Assembly: GCF_013166605.1 (NCBI RefSeq) | Contig: NZ_JABKKF010000009.1 | Span: 1 to 64,000 of the forward strand | From: Xylanibacter muris | GTDB taxonomy: Bacteria > Bacteroidota > Bacteroidia > Bacteroidales > Bacteroidaceae | Direction of reading: 5' to 3' | DNA length: 64,000 nucleotides | Shown: piece by piece, positions 7,524 to 16,648 of the stretch | Layout: every line of letters starts with the position of its first letter | How positions within the stretch are numbered: the first letter of the stretch is position 1 | Program-made: the position numbers and the translations under genes | The notes under the pieces: generated by a model | Database searches by the model: none | What the model was told of the DNA's origin: nothing | What the model saw: the letters and a program-made list of their open reading frames with translations, nothing else

Positions 7524-9416
7524 TTATTCAAGATAAGTATATCCGTAAAGTCCCGAACGGTAGTTGGCAAGAAACTCTTTTCCCTCTTCAAGAGATATTT
7601 TTCCTTCCTTTACACTTTTCGTTACCCATATTTCAAGTTGTCTTACAAGCTTTTTAGGGTCATATTGCACGTAGTCGAGCACCTCTGCCACGGTTTCACC
7701 GTCTATCACCTGGTCTATGTGATACTTGTTGTCCTTCATGCTGATATGTACGGCAGTCGTGTCGCCGAACAGGTTGTGCATGTCACCGAGAATCTCCTGA
7801 TAGGCTCCCACAAGAAATACTCCGAGATAATAGGGCTCGTGTTTGTGCAGGGGATGCACCGGAAGGATATGTGAGTTAAGGCGGTTGGTAACGAAATTTG
7901 TTATTTTTCCGTCGCTGTCGCATGTAATATCCTGTATTGTCGCACTGCGTGTGGGACGTTCGTTGAGGCGCTGTATCGGCACAATTGGGAATATCTGGTC
8001 TATTGCCCATGAGTCGGGGAGGGACTGGAACAACGAAAAGTTGCAGAAGTACTTGTCTGCAAGTAGCTTGTCGAGATTCATCAGTTCCTCCGGTGTGTGT
8101 TTGAGATGTTTTGCCAGAATGTTTATCTCCTGGCATACGCTCCAATACATCTTTTCTATTTCGGCCCTGTTCTTCAGGTCGAGCAGTCCGTGGCTGAATG
8201 ATTCCAGAGCCAGCTGCCGTATGTCTTCCGCATCGTGCCAGTCTTCAAGCATTGTACGCGGATTGAGGTTGTCCCAGATGTCATACAGGTCTTTCACAAG
8301 GTGATGGCTGTCATTGTCCGGTTCAAATTCTTCCGGCATTTTGGGTAGTGACGCTGTTTCAAGCACGTCGATTACGAGTATTGAGTGATGGGCTGTCAGC
8401 GAGCGTCCGCTTTCTGTGATGATGTTCGGATGGGGAAGCCCGTTCTTGTCGGCTGCGTCAACGAATGTATAGATACAGTCGTTAACATACTCCTGTATAG
8501 AATAGTTAACGGAACTTTCGCTGTTGGGCGAGCGTGTGCCGTCATAGTCTACTCCCAATCCTCCTCCGCAGTCAACAAAGTCGACATTGTATCCCATTTT
8601 GTGGAGCTGGATGTAAAACATTGATGCCTCTCTTAGGGCTGTCTGTATGCGGCGTATTTTCGTTATCTGGCTTCCTATATGGAAATGTATCAGTCTGAGG
8701 CAGTCTTTCATGCCTTTTTTCTCGAGAAGTTCGAGGGCGTCCAATAGTTCTGCGCTTGTAAGTCCGAACTTGCTTGCATCCCCTCCGCTGTCTTCCCATT
8801 TGCCGCTTCCAGAGGATGCAAGTTTTATACGTATGCCGAGATTCGGTCTTACGTTAAGTTTTTTTGCCTCTTTTGCTATTATTTCAAGTTCGTTAAGCTT
8901 TTCTATGACGATAAATATCCTTTTGCCCATTTTCTGTGCGAGCAAGGCAAGTTCTATATAGCTCTGGTCTTTATATCCGTTGCATATTATCAGAGAGTCG
9001 CTTTGACACTGGACGGCTATAACGGCATGAAGCTCAGGCTTTGATCCGGCTTCAAGTCCCAGATTGAATTTCTTTCCGTGGCTAATGACCTCTTCCACCA
9101 CGGGTTGCATCTGGTTTACTTTTATGGGATAGATTATGAAGTTCTCGCCTTTGAATTTATATTCTTCAGCCGCTTTTTTAAAGCAACTTGTAGTTTTTTC
9201 AATCCTGTTGTCCAGAATGTCCGGGAAACGCAGCAGGACAGGTGATGTGATATCACGTAAGGCAAGGTCGTCCATTACCTCCCTTAGGTCTACCTGGGCA
9301 TCGTTTTTACATGGAGTTACATAAACGTTGCCTTTATCGTTGACACCGAAATAAGAAGTGCCCCAGCCGGAGATGTTGTAGAGTTCCTTGGAATCTTCAA
9401 TAGTCCATTTTTTCAT
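7524..9416 (-). CDS. speA: biosynthetic arginine decarboxylase
   Basis: PLP-dependent fold-III enzyme converting arginine to agmatine, the entry to polyamine synthesis in this lineage. The 630 residues match the usual SpeA length. The probable PLP lysine is Lys99 in YPIKVNQ. Other family blocks include IRIKLASSGSGKW, HFHIGSQ, the glycine loop DCGGGLGVDYDG and ITESGR, which binds the PLP phosphate. It lies just upstream of argB on the same strand. aroK ends the neighbouring block about 40 nt upstream. Confidence 0.95.
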   Translation of the reverse strand: MKKWTIEDSKELYNISGWGTSYFGVNDKGNVYVTPCKNDAQVDLREVMDDLALRDITSPVLLRFPDILDNRIEKTTSCFKKAAEEYKFKGENFIIYPIKVNQMQPVVEEVISHGKKFNLGLEAGSKPELHAVIAVQCQSDSLIICNGYKDQSYIELALLAQKMGKRIFIVIEKLNELEIIAKEAKKLNVRPNLGIRIKLASSGSGKWEDSGGDASKFGLTSAELLDALELLEKKGMKDCLRLIHFHIGSQITKIRRIQTALREASMFYIQLHKMGYNVDFVDCGGGLGVDYDGTRSPNSESSVNYSIQEYVNDCIYTFVDAADKNGLPHPNIITESGRSLTAHHSILVIDVLETASLPKMPEEFEPDNDSHHLVKDLYDIWDNLNPRTMLEDWHDAEDIRQLALESFSHGLLDLKNRAEIEKMYWSVCQEINILAKHLKHTPEELMNLDKLLADKYFCNFSLFQSLPDSWAIDQIFPIVPIQRLNERPTRSATIQDITCDSDGKITNFVTNRLNSHILPVHPLHKHEPYYLGVFLVGAYQEILGDMHNLFGDTTAVHISMKDNKYHIDQVIDGETVAEVLDYVQYDPKKLVRQLEIWVTKSVKEGKISLEEGKEFLANYRSGLYGYTYLE

Positions 9417-9458
9417 TTCAATAATTGTTAAGCTAAATACCGTAAATAGTTATTCGTA

Positions 9459-9986
9459 TTAAATGTCTAATAGTTCTCTCAGTTTTTTTACCGTTATTTT
9501 AATTTTCTCATAATCATCCATGAGGTTCACGTCAAGCGAATATTTTGCTTTTGAGTAGAACGTTTCTCTTTTGCCGAGCTGCTCGGTGATGAATGTTATG
9601 AGTTCCTCTTCTGTCTTTCCCTTCAATAGGGGTCTTTCTGTCTTTCCCATTTTCAGGTGTTTGTGCAGTACTTCCGGCGACGCTTTCAAGTAAACGACCT
9701 TTCCTTGGCCGTTCATATATTCCATGTTGTCGTAGAAGCATGGGGTGCCTCCTCCGCAGCTGATTATCACGTCCTCAAATTCAGCTACTTCATGCAGCAT
9801 ATTGTGCTCAATCTTTCTGAACCCTTCTTCTCCGCGTTCTGCGAATATCTGCGATACCTTCTTTCTCATGCGGCTTTCTATATACCAGTCGAGGTCATAG
9901 AATGTAAGTCCGGTTTCTTTGGCAAGTGCCTTGCCCACTGTGGTTTTTCCGGCTCCCATATAGCCGATGATGATTATTCTTGTCAT
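9459..9986 (-). CDS. aroK: shikimate kinase
   Basis: Phosphorylates shikimate at the 3-hydroxyl with ATP, the fifth step of the chorismate pathway. It is a 175-residue P-loop protein with Walker A GYMGAGKTT (8-16), shikimate-binding Asp31/Asp33 in YDLDW, an Arg in GFRKIE, and the GGGTP loop. The LID region contains RPLL. Its length is typical. It sits between topA and speA, all on the minus strand, with a hairpin upstream that may separate it from topA. Confidence 0.94.
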   Translation of the reverse strand: MTRIIIIGYMGAGKTTVGKALAKETGLTFYDLDWYIESRMRKKVSQIFAERGEEGFRKIEHNMLHEVAEFEDVIISCGGGTPCFYDNMEYMNGQGKVVYLKASPEVLHKHLKMGKTERPLLKGKTEEELITFITEQLGKRETFYSKAKYSLDVNLMDDYEKIKITVKKLRELLDI

Positions 9987-10041
9987 TTATTGATGTTGCC
10001 TGTTTCGGGAGAGATTCCGTGTTTCTATAAAAACGTTTATA

Positions 10042-10079
10042 GCTGCAGAGGTATGGTTGTCTTCCCATACTTCTGCAGC
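10042..10079 (-). terminator. hairpin between topA and aroK
   Basis: An imperfect stem with GCTGCAG/CTGCAGC at the base (10042-10048 with 10073-10079) and CCATAC/GTATGG higher up is followed on the minus strand by an A/T-rich run ending in five T. It may end topA transcription, or attenuate read-through into aroK. Confidence 0.45.
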
Positions 10080-10133
10080 CGTTATTCTTGCAATTGTTTC
10101 CTGATAATATGGAATGTCCGTATGTCCAATGGC

Positions 10134-12455
10134 TTATTGTTTGTTTTCTTTTTTTGCCATACCGGTGTTCACTATCTCCATACATTCACTGTAGGAGAGC
10201 TTGTCCGCTCTGTCGTGCATGTCTTTCGGCAGACGGTAGTTTTTCCCGTTATATGCCAGATAGGGGCCGTATCTTCCTTTTAGCACTTCCAGGTCTGCGT
10301 CTTCACTGAATATCTTTATGTGTTTTGCCTTATCCTGGTTTCTTTTCTCTTTTATCAGCTCTATTGCCGTATCGAGATTCACTGTGAGAGGATCTTCGCT
10401 TTTAGGCAGTGATACATATTTCTTGTTATGTAGTACGTAAGGCCCGAAGCGTCCCGCACCGATAATTACTTTCTCGCCTTCAAACTCTCCGATCTCTCTT
10501 GGCAGCTTGAACAGTTCCAATGCCTCGTCAAGAGTTATTGTCTCCATGCCTTTGTCGGCCGGCAGTTGTGCGAATTTCGGCTTCTCCTTGTCATCGGCCG
10601 CACCTATCTGTATCACGGGCCCGAAACGTCCGATTTTCACATATACCGGCTTGCCTGTCGCCGGGTCTGTTCCGAGTTCTCTTTCACCGACCTTATGTTC
10701 CGAGCGCGAATTCATGGTCTCTTCTACGGTGGGCTCGAAGTCGCGGTAAAAGTCTTTCATCATGTCTGTCCATGTTTCGTTACCCTCGGCAATCTCGTCA
10801 AACTTCCGTTCCACTTTGGCAGTGAAGTTGTAGTCCATGATATTCGGGAAGAATTTCATAAGGAAATCATTGACTACGATACCAATGTCGGTCGGCAGAA
10901 GCTTGCCTTTCTCATTGCCGGCCGTTTCCTTACGTGTCTTTTGGGTTATTACCAGTCCTTTCAGGCTGTCGGTCCTGTATTGCCGTTCTTCACCTTTTTT
11001 GTCGCCTTTGTGAACATATTCACGTTGTTGTATGGTACTTATGGTAGGCGCGTATGTAGAAGGACGTCCGATGCCGAGTTCCTCGAGTTTGTGTACGAGG
11101 CTTGCCTCGGTATATCTTGACGGTCCCTGGCTGAATCTCTCTGTTGCCAGGATTTCACGTCTTTGCAGCTTTTGTCCTTTCTCCATCTGCGGCAGGATGT
11201 TGGTGTTGTCATTTTCCTGCTCGTCATCGTCATACGATTCGCGGTATACTTTCAGGAAGCCGTCAAACTTCACCACCTCTCCGTTTGCAATGAACACTTC
11301 ATCGGTCCCGCTGACATTTATATTTACTGTTGTCTTTTCTATTTCCGCGTCAGCCATCTGGCATGCTACAGTACGCTTCCATATAAGGTCATAAAGACGT
11401 CTTTCCTGTGCGGTGCCTTCAATGGTTGAGGCCGTCATGTCTGTGGGGCGTATCGCTTCATGAGCCTCCTGCGCTCCTTTTGACGAAGTATGGTATTTTC
11501 TTGTTTTGCTGTATTTGTCTCCCCATAGTCTGCTGATTTCGTTTTTACTGTCGTTGACGCATAATGACGATAGGTTTACGCTGTCGGTACGCATATATGT
11601 GATCCGTCCGTTTTCATACAGATGTTGTGCCACCATCATTGTCTGCGATACCGTGAAGCCGAGTTTTCTTGCGGCTTCCTGCTGCAGCGTCGATGTTGTG
11701 AATGGTGGAGCGGGAGTGCGCTTCAGCGGTTTTTGCGTTACGCTGTTTATTATGAATTCCGCGTTCTTGCATTTTTCAAGGAATACCGTCACTTCCTCAT
11801 GGGTTTTAAACCTCGTACCGAGTTCTGCACGTACCTCACTTGCGGAGCCGTCGGTGTTTATAATCGCGAATATTCCGTTAACGCGGTAATATACTTCCTG
11901 TTTGAATGCCTGTATCTCCCTTTCACGTTCGACAATAAGTCTTACAGCGACGCTTTGCACGCGTCCGGCAGACAGTGCCGGTTTCACTTTACGCCACAAT
12001 ACCGGTGAGAGCTTGAATCCTACCAGTCGGTCAAGTACGCGTCTTGCCTGCTGTGCGTTTACGAGATTCATATCCAGACGCCTCGGATTCTGGATTGCAT
12101 TAAGAATCGCCGGTTTTGTGATTTCATGGAAGACTATACGGTTTGTTTTTTCCTCATCAAGTCCGAGTACCTCGCATAAATGCCATGAAATGGCTTCTCC
12201 CTCGCGGTCCTCATCGGATGCGAGCCATACTTTCTTTGCTTTTTTTGCATTTGTTTTCAACTCTTTTACAAGTTTTTCCTTCTCTTCCGGAATCTCGTAA
12301 TCGGGTTGCAGGGTATCGGTGTTTATGCTTAGTTCCTTCTTCTTCAGGTCTCTGATATGACCATAGCTTGACATGACCTTATAATCGTTACCGAGAAATT
12401 TCTCAATGGTCTTGGCCTTAGCAGGAGATTCGACTATAACCAGATTCTTTTGCAT
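10134..12455 (-). CDS. topA: DNA topoisomerase I (type IA)
   Basis: Relaxes negative supercoils through a transient 5'-phosphotyrosine link. The 773 residues show the Toprim start VVESPAKAKT (7-16) and its acidic triad in SDEDREGEAI (80-89). The catalytic Tyr287 lies in GRITYMRTDS, followed by the gate domain. Instead of the zinc-ribbon domains of E. coli TopA, the C-terminus has repeated GRFGP/GRYGP modules (about 615-760), the TopA C-terminal repeat found in Bacteroidetes and other lineages. A -7 promoter element lies 31 nt upstream. Confidence 0.95.
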   Translation of the reverse strand: MQKNLVIVESPAKAKTIEKFLGNDYKVMSSYGHIRDLKKKELSINTDTLQPDYEIPEEKEKLVKELKTNAKKAKKVWLASDEDREGEAISWHLCEVLGLDEEKTNRIVFHEITKPAILNAIQNPRRLDMNLVNAQQARRVLDRLVGFKLSPVLWRKVKPALSAGRVQSVAVRLIVEREREIQAFKQEVYYRVNGIFAIINTDGSASEVRAELGTRFKTHEEVTVFLEKCKNAEFIINSVTQKPLKRTPAPPFTTSTLQQEAARKLGFTVSQTMMVAQHLYENGRITYMRTDSVNLSSLCVNDSKNEISRLWGDKYSKTRKYHTSSKGAQEAHEAIRPTDMTASTIEGTAQERRLYDLIWKRTVACQMADAEIEKTTVNINVSGTDEVFIANGEVVKFDGFLKVYRESYDDDEQENDNTNILPQMEKGQKLQRREILATERFSQGPSRYTEASLVHKLEELGIGRPSTYAPTISTIQQREYVHKGDKKGEERQYRTDSLKGLVITQKTRKETAGNEKGKLLPTDIGIVVNDFLMKFFPNIMDYNFTAKVERKFDEIAEGNETWTDMMKDFYRDFEPTVEETMNSRSEHKVGERELGTDPATGKPVYVKIGRFGPVIQIGAADDKEKPKFAQLPADKGMETITLDEALELFKLPREIGEFEGEKVIIGAGRFGPYVLHNKKYVSLPKSEDPLTVNLDTAIELIKEKRNQDKAKHIKIFSEDADLEVLKGRYGPYLAYNGKNYRLPKDMHDRADKLSYSECMEIVNTGMAKKENKQ

Positions 12456-12485
12456 ATTATGATTTATAATCTTTTTATTCAGGCT

Positions 12486-12493
12486 GCAAAAAT
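12486..12493 (-). promoter_or_regulatory. -7 promoter element for topA
   Basis: The minus strand reads TATTTTTG, matching TAnnTTTG, 31 nt before the topA start. No clear -33 TTTG is at the preferred distance. Confidence 0.5.
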
Positions 12494-12543
12494 ACGCAAA
12501 AAAGTTATCTTACACCTTATATATATTCTTTTTTTTTGTTTTT

Positions 12544-13074
12544 TTAGAAGAATACATTTCTGCTTGCAATGAATTTCCTTATGGCGCGACTTACGGATTC
12601 AAGTCCGAACTGTTCCGGCCGAAGTTCCGTTATTGACACCCATTTGCATGCTTTCGCGTCGTCCCCGGGATGTAATACAGATTCGTCCTTCACCCTGCAT
12701 CTGAAGAAAATGTCGAGGGTATTGATATCCATATCGGAATAATGATACAGGTTCGGCAGGCTGTACAGGTAGCTTACGCTTTCGATTTCAAGTCCTGTCT
12801 CTTCCTTTACTTCACGTTTTATGGCCTCTTCCGCCGTTTCGTTTATATCGGCAAAGCCTCCTGGAAGGTCTAATGTGCCTTTTGCCGGATTCTTTGCACG
12901 TTCCTCAACCAGCAGCTCGTTTTTCTCGTTAAGAATGAAGGCCGCTACCGCCGCGCTCGGATTGCCGAATAATTCAAATCCGCAGTTTTCACACTTTTTG
13001 CTTTTCTCACTGTTGTTTTCAAAATGTCTGTCTCCGCATACAGGACAATACTCGAATTTTTTTAGTGGATGCAT
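12544..13074 (-). CDS. NUDIX hydrolase with N-terminal zinc ribbon
   Basis: A 176-residue protein. Residues 10-31 hold two CxxC pairs (Cys10, Cys13, Cys28, Cys31) forming a zinc ribbon. The Nudix box runs from Gly73 to Leu95, with Glu79, Arg87, Glu88, Glu91 and Glu92 in the right spacing for metal-dependent pyrophosphate hydrolysis. The zinc ribbon plus Nudix layout resembles NudC-like NADH/deNADding or ADP-ribose pyrophosphatases, but the protein is shorter than NudC and lacks an obvious SQPWPFPxS motif, so the substrate is unknown. It is followed by topA on the same strand after an 88-nt gap. Confidence 0.85.
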   Translation of the reverse strand: MHPLKKFEYCPVCGDRHFENNSEKSKKCENCGFELFGNPSAAVAAFILNEKNELLVEERAKNPAKGTLDLPGGFADINETAEEAIKREVKEETGLEIESVSYLYSLPNLYHYSDMDINTLDIFFRCRVKDESVLHPGDDAKACKWVSITELRPEQFGLESVSRAIRKFIASRNVFF

Positions 13075-13213
13075 AAGCTCATAGGTTTTTAAGGGTTATT
13101 AATGTGAGAAATCATAATGTCTTCATCAGCTTACGGAAGAACAGAATCATTAAAAATCGTTTAACCTTGCTGTGTAGTCTTTTGATTTTGATGCAATATT
13201 ACAAAAAAATATT

Positions 13214-13221
13214 TATCTTTG
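13214..13221 (+). promoter_or_regulatory. -7 promoter element for the exported esterase
   Basis: TATCTTTG matches TAnnTTTG, 48 nt before the ATG at 13270. A TTTG at 13187-13190 is 23 nt upstream, slightly longer than the preferred spacer. Confidence 0.6.
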
Positions 13222-13269
13222 CAAGCAATTGCCTGATAAAAAGTAAAGAAAAAGATAAAAAAGAATGTA

Positions 13270-14094
13270 ATGAAGAAATCTGCTGTTTTATTTGTACTTT
13301 GTCTTGTTGCCGTGTTTTCTTATGCGGCGGGTAGTAACGTTATGGAGATGAGCCTGTGGCCTTACGGTCCTCCCCATGGTAAAGGCAAATCCGGTGATAC
13401 TGCAAAAGTATGGGTTTATCTGCCTAATGCCCTTAAGGCTACCGGCCGTTGTGTCGTGATATGTCCCGGAGGGGCCTATCAGGTTCTTGCATCCGGACAT
13501 GAGGGTCATGATTGGGTTCCTTTTTTCAATAATATGGGTATTGCCGTTGTGGTATTGAAATACAGGATGCCGAAAGGTGACCCGCGTATTCCTGTCGAGG
13601 ATGCCGAGGAGGCCATGCGTCTTGTGCGCCGTAATGCGAGGAAATGGAATATAGATCCGGCCAAGGTCGGAATAATGGGCTCGTCGGCCGGCGGTCATCT
13701 TGCATCTACTGTTGCCACGCGTTCAAAAGGTGATGCCGCTCCGAATTTCCAGATATTGTTTTATCCGGTGATTACAATGGATCCGAGTTTTACCCATAAA
13801 GGTTCGCATGACAATTTCCTTGGCGCGTCGCCAAAGAAAAAGAGAGAGCAGGAATACAGCAGCGATATCCAGGTTACGCGTGTGACTCCGCGTGCTTTTA
13901 TCGCGTTGAGTGACGACGATCATGTCGTGCTTCCCGTGAATGGAGTGAATTATTATCTGGAGTGCTACCGGCATGATGTCCCGGCTTCATTATACGTATA
14001 TCCTGCCGGCGGTCACGGATGGGGTTTCATGCCTTCGTTCCGCTATCATATAGAAATGCTTCTCGACCTTAAGGCTTGGCTCAATAGCTTTTAG
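13270..14094 (+). CDS. exported alpha/beta hydrolase (esterase/acetylxylan-esterase-like)
   Basis: A 274-residue protein with a signal peptide (about 1-20). The alpha/beta-hydrolase core shows an oxyanion loop CPGGAY (65-70), the nucleophile elbow GSSAG with Ser139, an acid in SDDDH (about 215-218) and His249 in GGHGWG. Bacteroidetes relatives of this group remove acetyl or feruloyl groups from plant polysaccharides, but the gene stands alone here, so its substrate is unknown. It has its own promoter and ends at a bidirectional terminator shared with pnp. Confidence 0.82.
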   Translation: MKKSAVLFVLCLVAVFSYAAGSNVMEMSLWPYGPPHGKGKSGDTAKVWVYLPNALKATGRCVVICPGGAYQVLASGHEGHDWVPFFNNMGIAVVVLKYRMPKGDPRIPVEDAEEAMRLVRRNARKWNIDPAKVGIMGSSAGGHLASTVATRSKGDAAPNFQILFYPVITMDPSFTHKGSHDNFLGASPKKKREQEYSSDIQVTRVTPRAFIALSDDDHVVLPVNGVNYYLECYRHDVPASLYVYPAGGHGWGFMPSFRYHIEMLLDLKAWLNSF

Positions 14095-14112
14095 GGTTGT
14101 TCCGACAATATG

Positions 14113-14153
14113 AAAAACTCCGCCTTCCATGATAAATGAAGGCGGAGTTTTTT
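14113..14153. terminator. bidirectional terminator (esterase / pnp)
   Basis: A perfect 15-bp stem (14113-14127 with 14138-14152) is flanked by A on one side and T on the other, so it can terminate both the plus-strand esterase and the minus-strand pnp transcripts. Confidence 0.9.
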
Positions 14154-14172
14154 GTTCTTAGTCCACACGTTA

Positions 14173-16497
14173 TCAGAAGTCCATGTGGTCGAGAGAGTCA
14201 TTGAAATCCTTCGGCTCGCGGTTCTCGTCATTGAAACTGTTTGTTTCCTGATTCGGCCGGCGCTCGCCTCGGTCGTGACGCGGTCTGCGGTCGTTATGTT
14301 CCTGACGCTGACGGCGCTCGCCTCGATCGGGGCGTTCACGACGTGCGGGACGCTCTACATAGTCGGCAGGCTTTTCAACAAGCACGCGGTGTGAGAGTTT
14401 GTATTTTCCGGTCTTCGGGTCGATTTCCATCAGTTTCACGCTGATTTTGTCTCCTTCCTTTATTCCCGCATCCTCTACTGTCTCAAGGCGTTTCCAGTCT
14501 ATCTCGCTGATGTGAAGCAGTCCGTCTTTGCCGGGCATGATCTCTACGAAGCATCCGTATGGCATTATCGAGCGTACTGTGCCTTCGTATATCTCGCCGA
14601 CCTCAGGTATGGCCACGATAGCCTTAATCTTTGCAATGGCACTGTCGATGCTTTCCTTGTTGGGGCCGCTGACTTGCACCTTGCCTACACCGTCTGTCTC
14701 CTCGATGGTGATTGTAGAGCCGGTGTCCTCCTGCATCTGCTGGATTATCTTGCCGCCGGGGCCGATTACTGCACCGATGAATTCCTTGGGTATCTGTATC
14801 TGTACTATACGCGGAACCTGCGGTTTCAGGTCCTCACGCGGTTCTGCGATTGTTTCGGTGAGTTTGCCGAGGATATGCTCGCGTCCCTGTTTTGCCTGCA
14901 TGAGGGCTTTTTCGAGAATCTCGAAGCTCAGTCCGTCGCACTTTATGTCCATCTGTGTGGCTGTAAGACCGTCTTTCGTACCTGTGGTCTTGAAATCCAT
15001 GTCACCGAGATGGTCTTCGTCACCGAGAATGTCGCTCAGCACGGCATACTTATCCTCACCGGGGTTCTTGATAAGTCCCATTGCTATACCGGATACGGGT
15101 TTCGCGATTGGAACACCGGCATCCATAAGTGCGAGTGTGCCTGCGCATACCGTCGCCATAGACGAGGAACCGTTAGACTCCAATATTTGTGACACAAGAC
15201 GTACGGTGTACGGGTAGTCCTCGGGAATCATTCCTTTCAGTGCGCGCCATGCCAGATGGCCGTGGCCGATTTCACGGCGTCCCACGCCTCTCGAGGCCTT
15301 GGCCTCGCCTGTGCAGAACGGCGGGAAGTTGTAGTGCAGCAGGAAGCGCATGTAGCTCTTGTCCAGCACATCGTCTACCATTTTCTCGTCGAGCTTTGTG
15401 CCGAGCGTACATGTTGTTATCGACTGTGTCTCGCCTCGTGTGAAGATAGAGCTTCCGTGGGGCATTGGCAACGGGCTTACCTCACACCATATCGGGCGTA
15501 TCTCGTCAGTCTTGCGGCCGTCGAGGCGTATGCCTTCATCGAGTATGCAGCGGCGCATTGCGTCACGCATCACATCGTGATAGTAACGGTCCATCATTGC
15601 GGCCTTTTCCTCGAGTTCATCTTCAGACATGTCTGCATGAGCTTCTGTGTAAGCTTGCTTGAAGTCTTCCAATATCTTGTCGAAAGCTTCCTGACGGGCA
15701 TGCTTCTCGAGAGCCTGTTTCGTCACATCGTATGCTTTCTGGTAGAGTTCGTCGTTCATCCTGGTGCGCAGCTCCTCGTCGTTCACCTCGTGGTCGTATT
15801 CGCGCTTGACATCCTTGCCGAGTTCCTTCGACAGCTCGTTCTGCAGCTCGCACATGGGCTTGATGGCGTCCATTGCCACTTTCAGCGCACCGATCATATC
15901 CTGTTCCGACACTTCTTTCATCTCGCCTTCCACCATCATGATGTTTTCTGCCGAGGCACCTACCATGATGTCCATGTCGGCGTCTTTCATCTGCTCGAAG
16001 GTCGGATCGATAACGTATTCACCGTTTACACGGGCCACACGTACTTCGCTGATAGGACATTCGAATGGGATATCTGAACAAGCCAGGGCTGCTGACGCCG
16101 CGAATCCTGCAAGTGCGTCAGGCTGGTCTATGCCATCGGCTGATAGAAGCATCACGTTTACATAAACTTCTGCGTGATAGTTTGAGGGGAAAAGCGGACG
16201 GAGCACTCTGTCTACGAGACGTGAGGTGAGTATTTCGTTGTCGCTTGCCTTGCCTTCGCGTTTTGTGAATCCGCCGGGGAAACGTCCGGCAGCGGCATAC
16301 TGTTCTCTGTAGTCTACCTGCAAAGGCATAAAATCTGTTCCGGGAACTGCATCTTTTGCGGCACAAACGGTGGCCAGAAGTACGGTGTTGCCCATACGGA
16401 GCACACAAGAACCGTCGCACTGTTTTGCCACTTTCCCGGTCTCAATGCTGATGGTTCTTCCGTCAGGCAATGAAACTGTTTTCGTAATTACGTTCAT
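14173..16497 (-). CDS. pnp: polyribonucleotide nucleotidyltransferase (PNPase)
   Basis: Phosphorolytic 3'-to-5' exoribonuclease of the RNA degradation machinery. The 774 residues contain two RNase PH domains (first about 1-220, second about 330-560), an intervening helical domain, a KH domain with the GPGGKIIQ loop (near 590) and an S1 domain (about 645-715) beginning [15 protein letters not shown]. The last 55 or so residues form an Arg/Gly/Asp-rich disordered tail of RGERR-type repeats, longer than the E. coli tail. It is transcribed alone from a -7 element 53 nt upstream. Confidence 0.96.
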   Translation of the reverse strand: MNVITKTVSLPDGRTISIETGKVAKQCDGSCVLRMGNTVLLATVCAAKDAVPGTDFMPLQVDYREQYAAAGRFPGGFTKREGKASDNEILTSRLVDRVLRPLFPSNYHAEVYVNVMLLSADGIDQPDALAGFAASAALACSDIPFECPISEVRVARVNGEYVIDPTFEQMKDADMDIMVGASAENIMMVEGEMKEVSEQDMIGALKVAMDAIKPMCELQNELSKELGKDVKREYDHEVNDEELRTRMNDELYQKAYDVTKQALEKHARQEAFDKILEDFKQAYTEAHADMSEDELEEKAAMMDRYYHDVMRDAMRRCILDEGIRLDGRKTDEIRPIWCEVSPLPMPHGSSIFTRGETQSITTCTLGTKLDEKMVDDVLDKSYMRFLLHYNFPPFCTGEAKASRGVGRREIGHGHLAWRALKGMIPEDYPYTVRLVSQILESNGSSSMATVCAGTLALMDAGVPIAKPVSGIAMGLIKNPGEDKYAVLSDILGDEDHLGDMDFKTTGTKDGLTATQMDIKCDGLSFEILEKALMQAKQGREHILGKLTETIAEPREDLKPQVPRIVQIQIPKEFIGAVIGPGGKIIQQMQEDTGSTITIEETDGVGKVQVSGPNKESIDSAIAKIKAIVAIPEVGEIYEGTVRSIMPYGCFVEIMPGKDGLLHISEIDWKRLETVEDAGIKEGDKISVKLMEIDPKTGKYKLSHRVLVEKPADYVERPARRERPDRGERRQRQEHNDRRPRHDRGERRPNQETNSFNDENREPKDFNDSLDHMDF

Positions 16498-16549
16498 CTA
16501 AAAATTAAAACTTGTTTTCTTTTTACATCTAAAATGTCTTCTAAAGGCA

Positions 16550-16557
16550 CAAAGATA
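16550..16557 (-). promoter_or_regulatory. -7 promoter element for pnp
   Basis: The minus strand reads TATCTTTG, a match to TAnnTTTG, 53 nt upstream of the pnp ATG. A clear -33 element is not visible. Confidence 0.6.
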
Positions 16558-16648
16558 GTGAAAAACAATGATATAAACTATTTATGTCGGTTATTTATCG
16601 GGTAATTTCTTTTTTTTTAACCCAAAGTCATCCGGCATGTCTTGTGCA

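Noticed and set aside
7502..7591. N-terminal extension of argB
   Set aside because: It overlaps the end of speA and adds residues absent from the family, while an ATG lies just before the KVGG motif.
15256..16077. 273-residue open frame opposite pnp
   Set aside because: pnp is unmistakable on the other strand, and the plus-strand translation has shadow-like composition with no domain.
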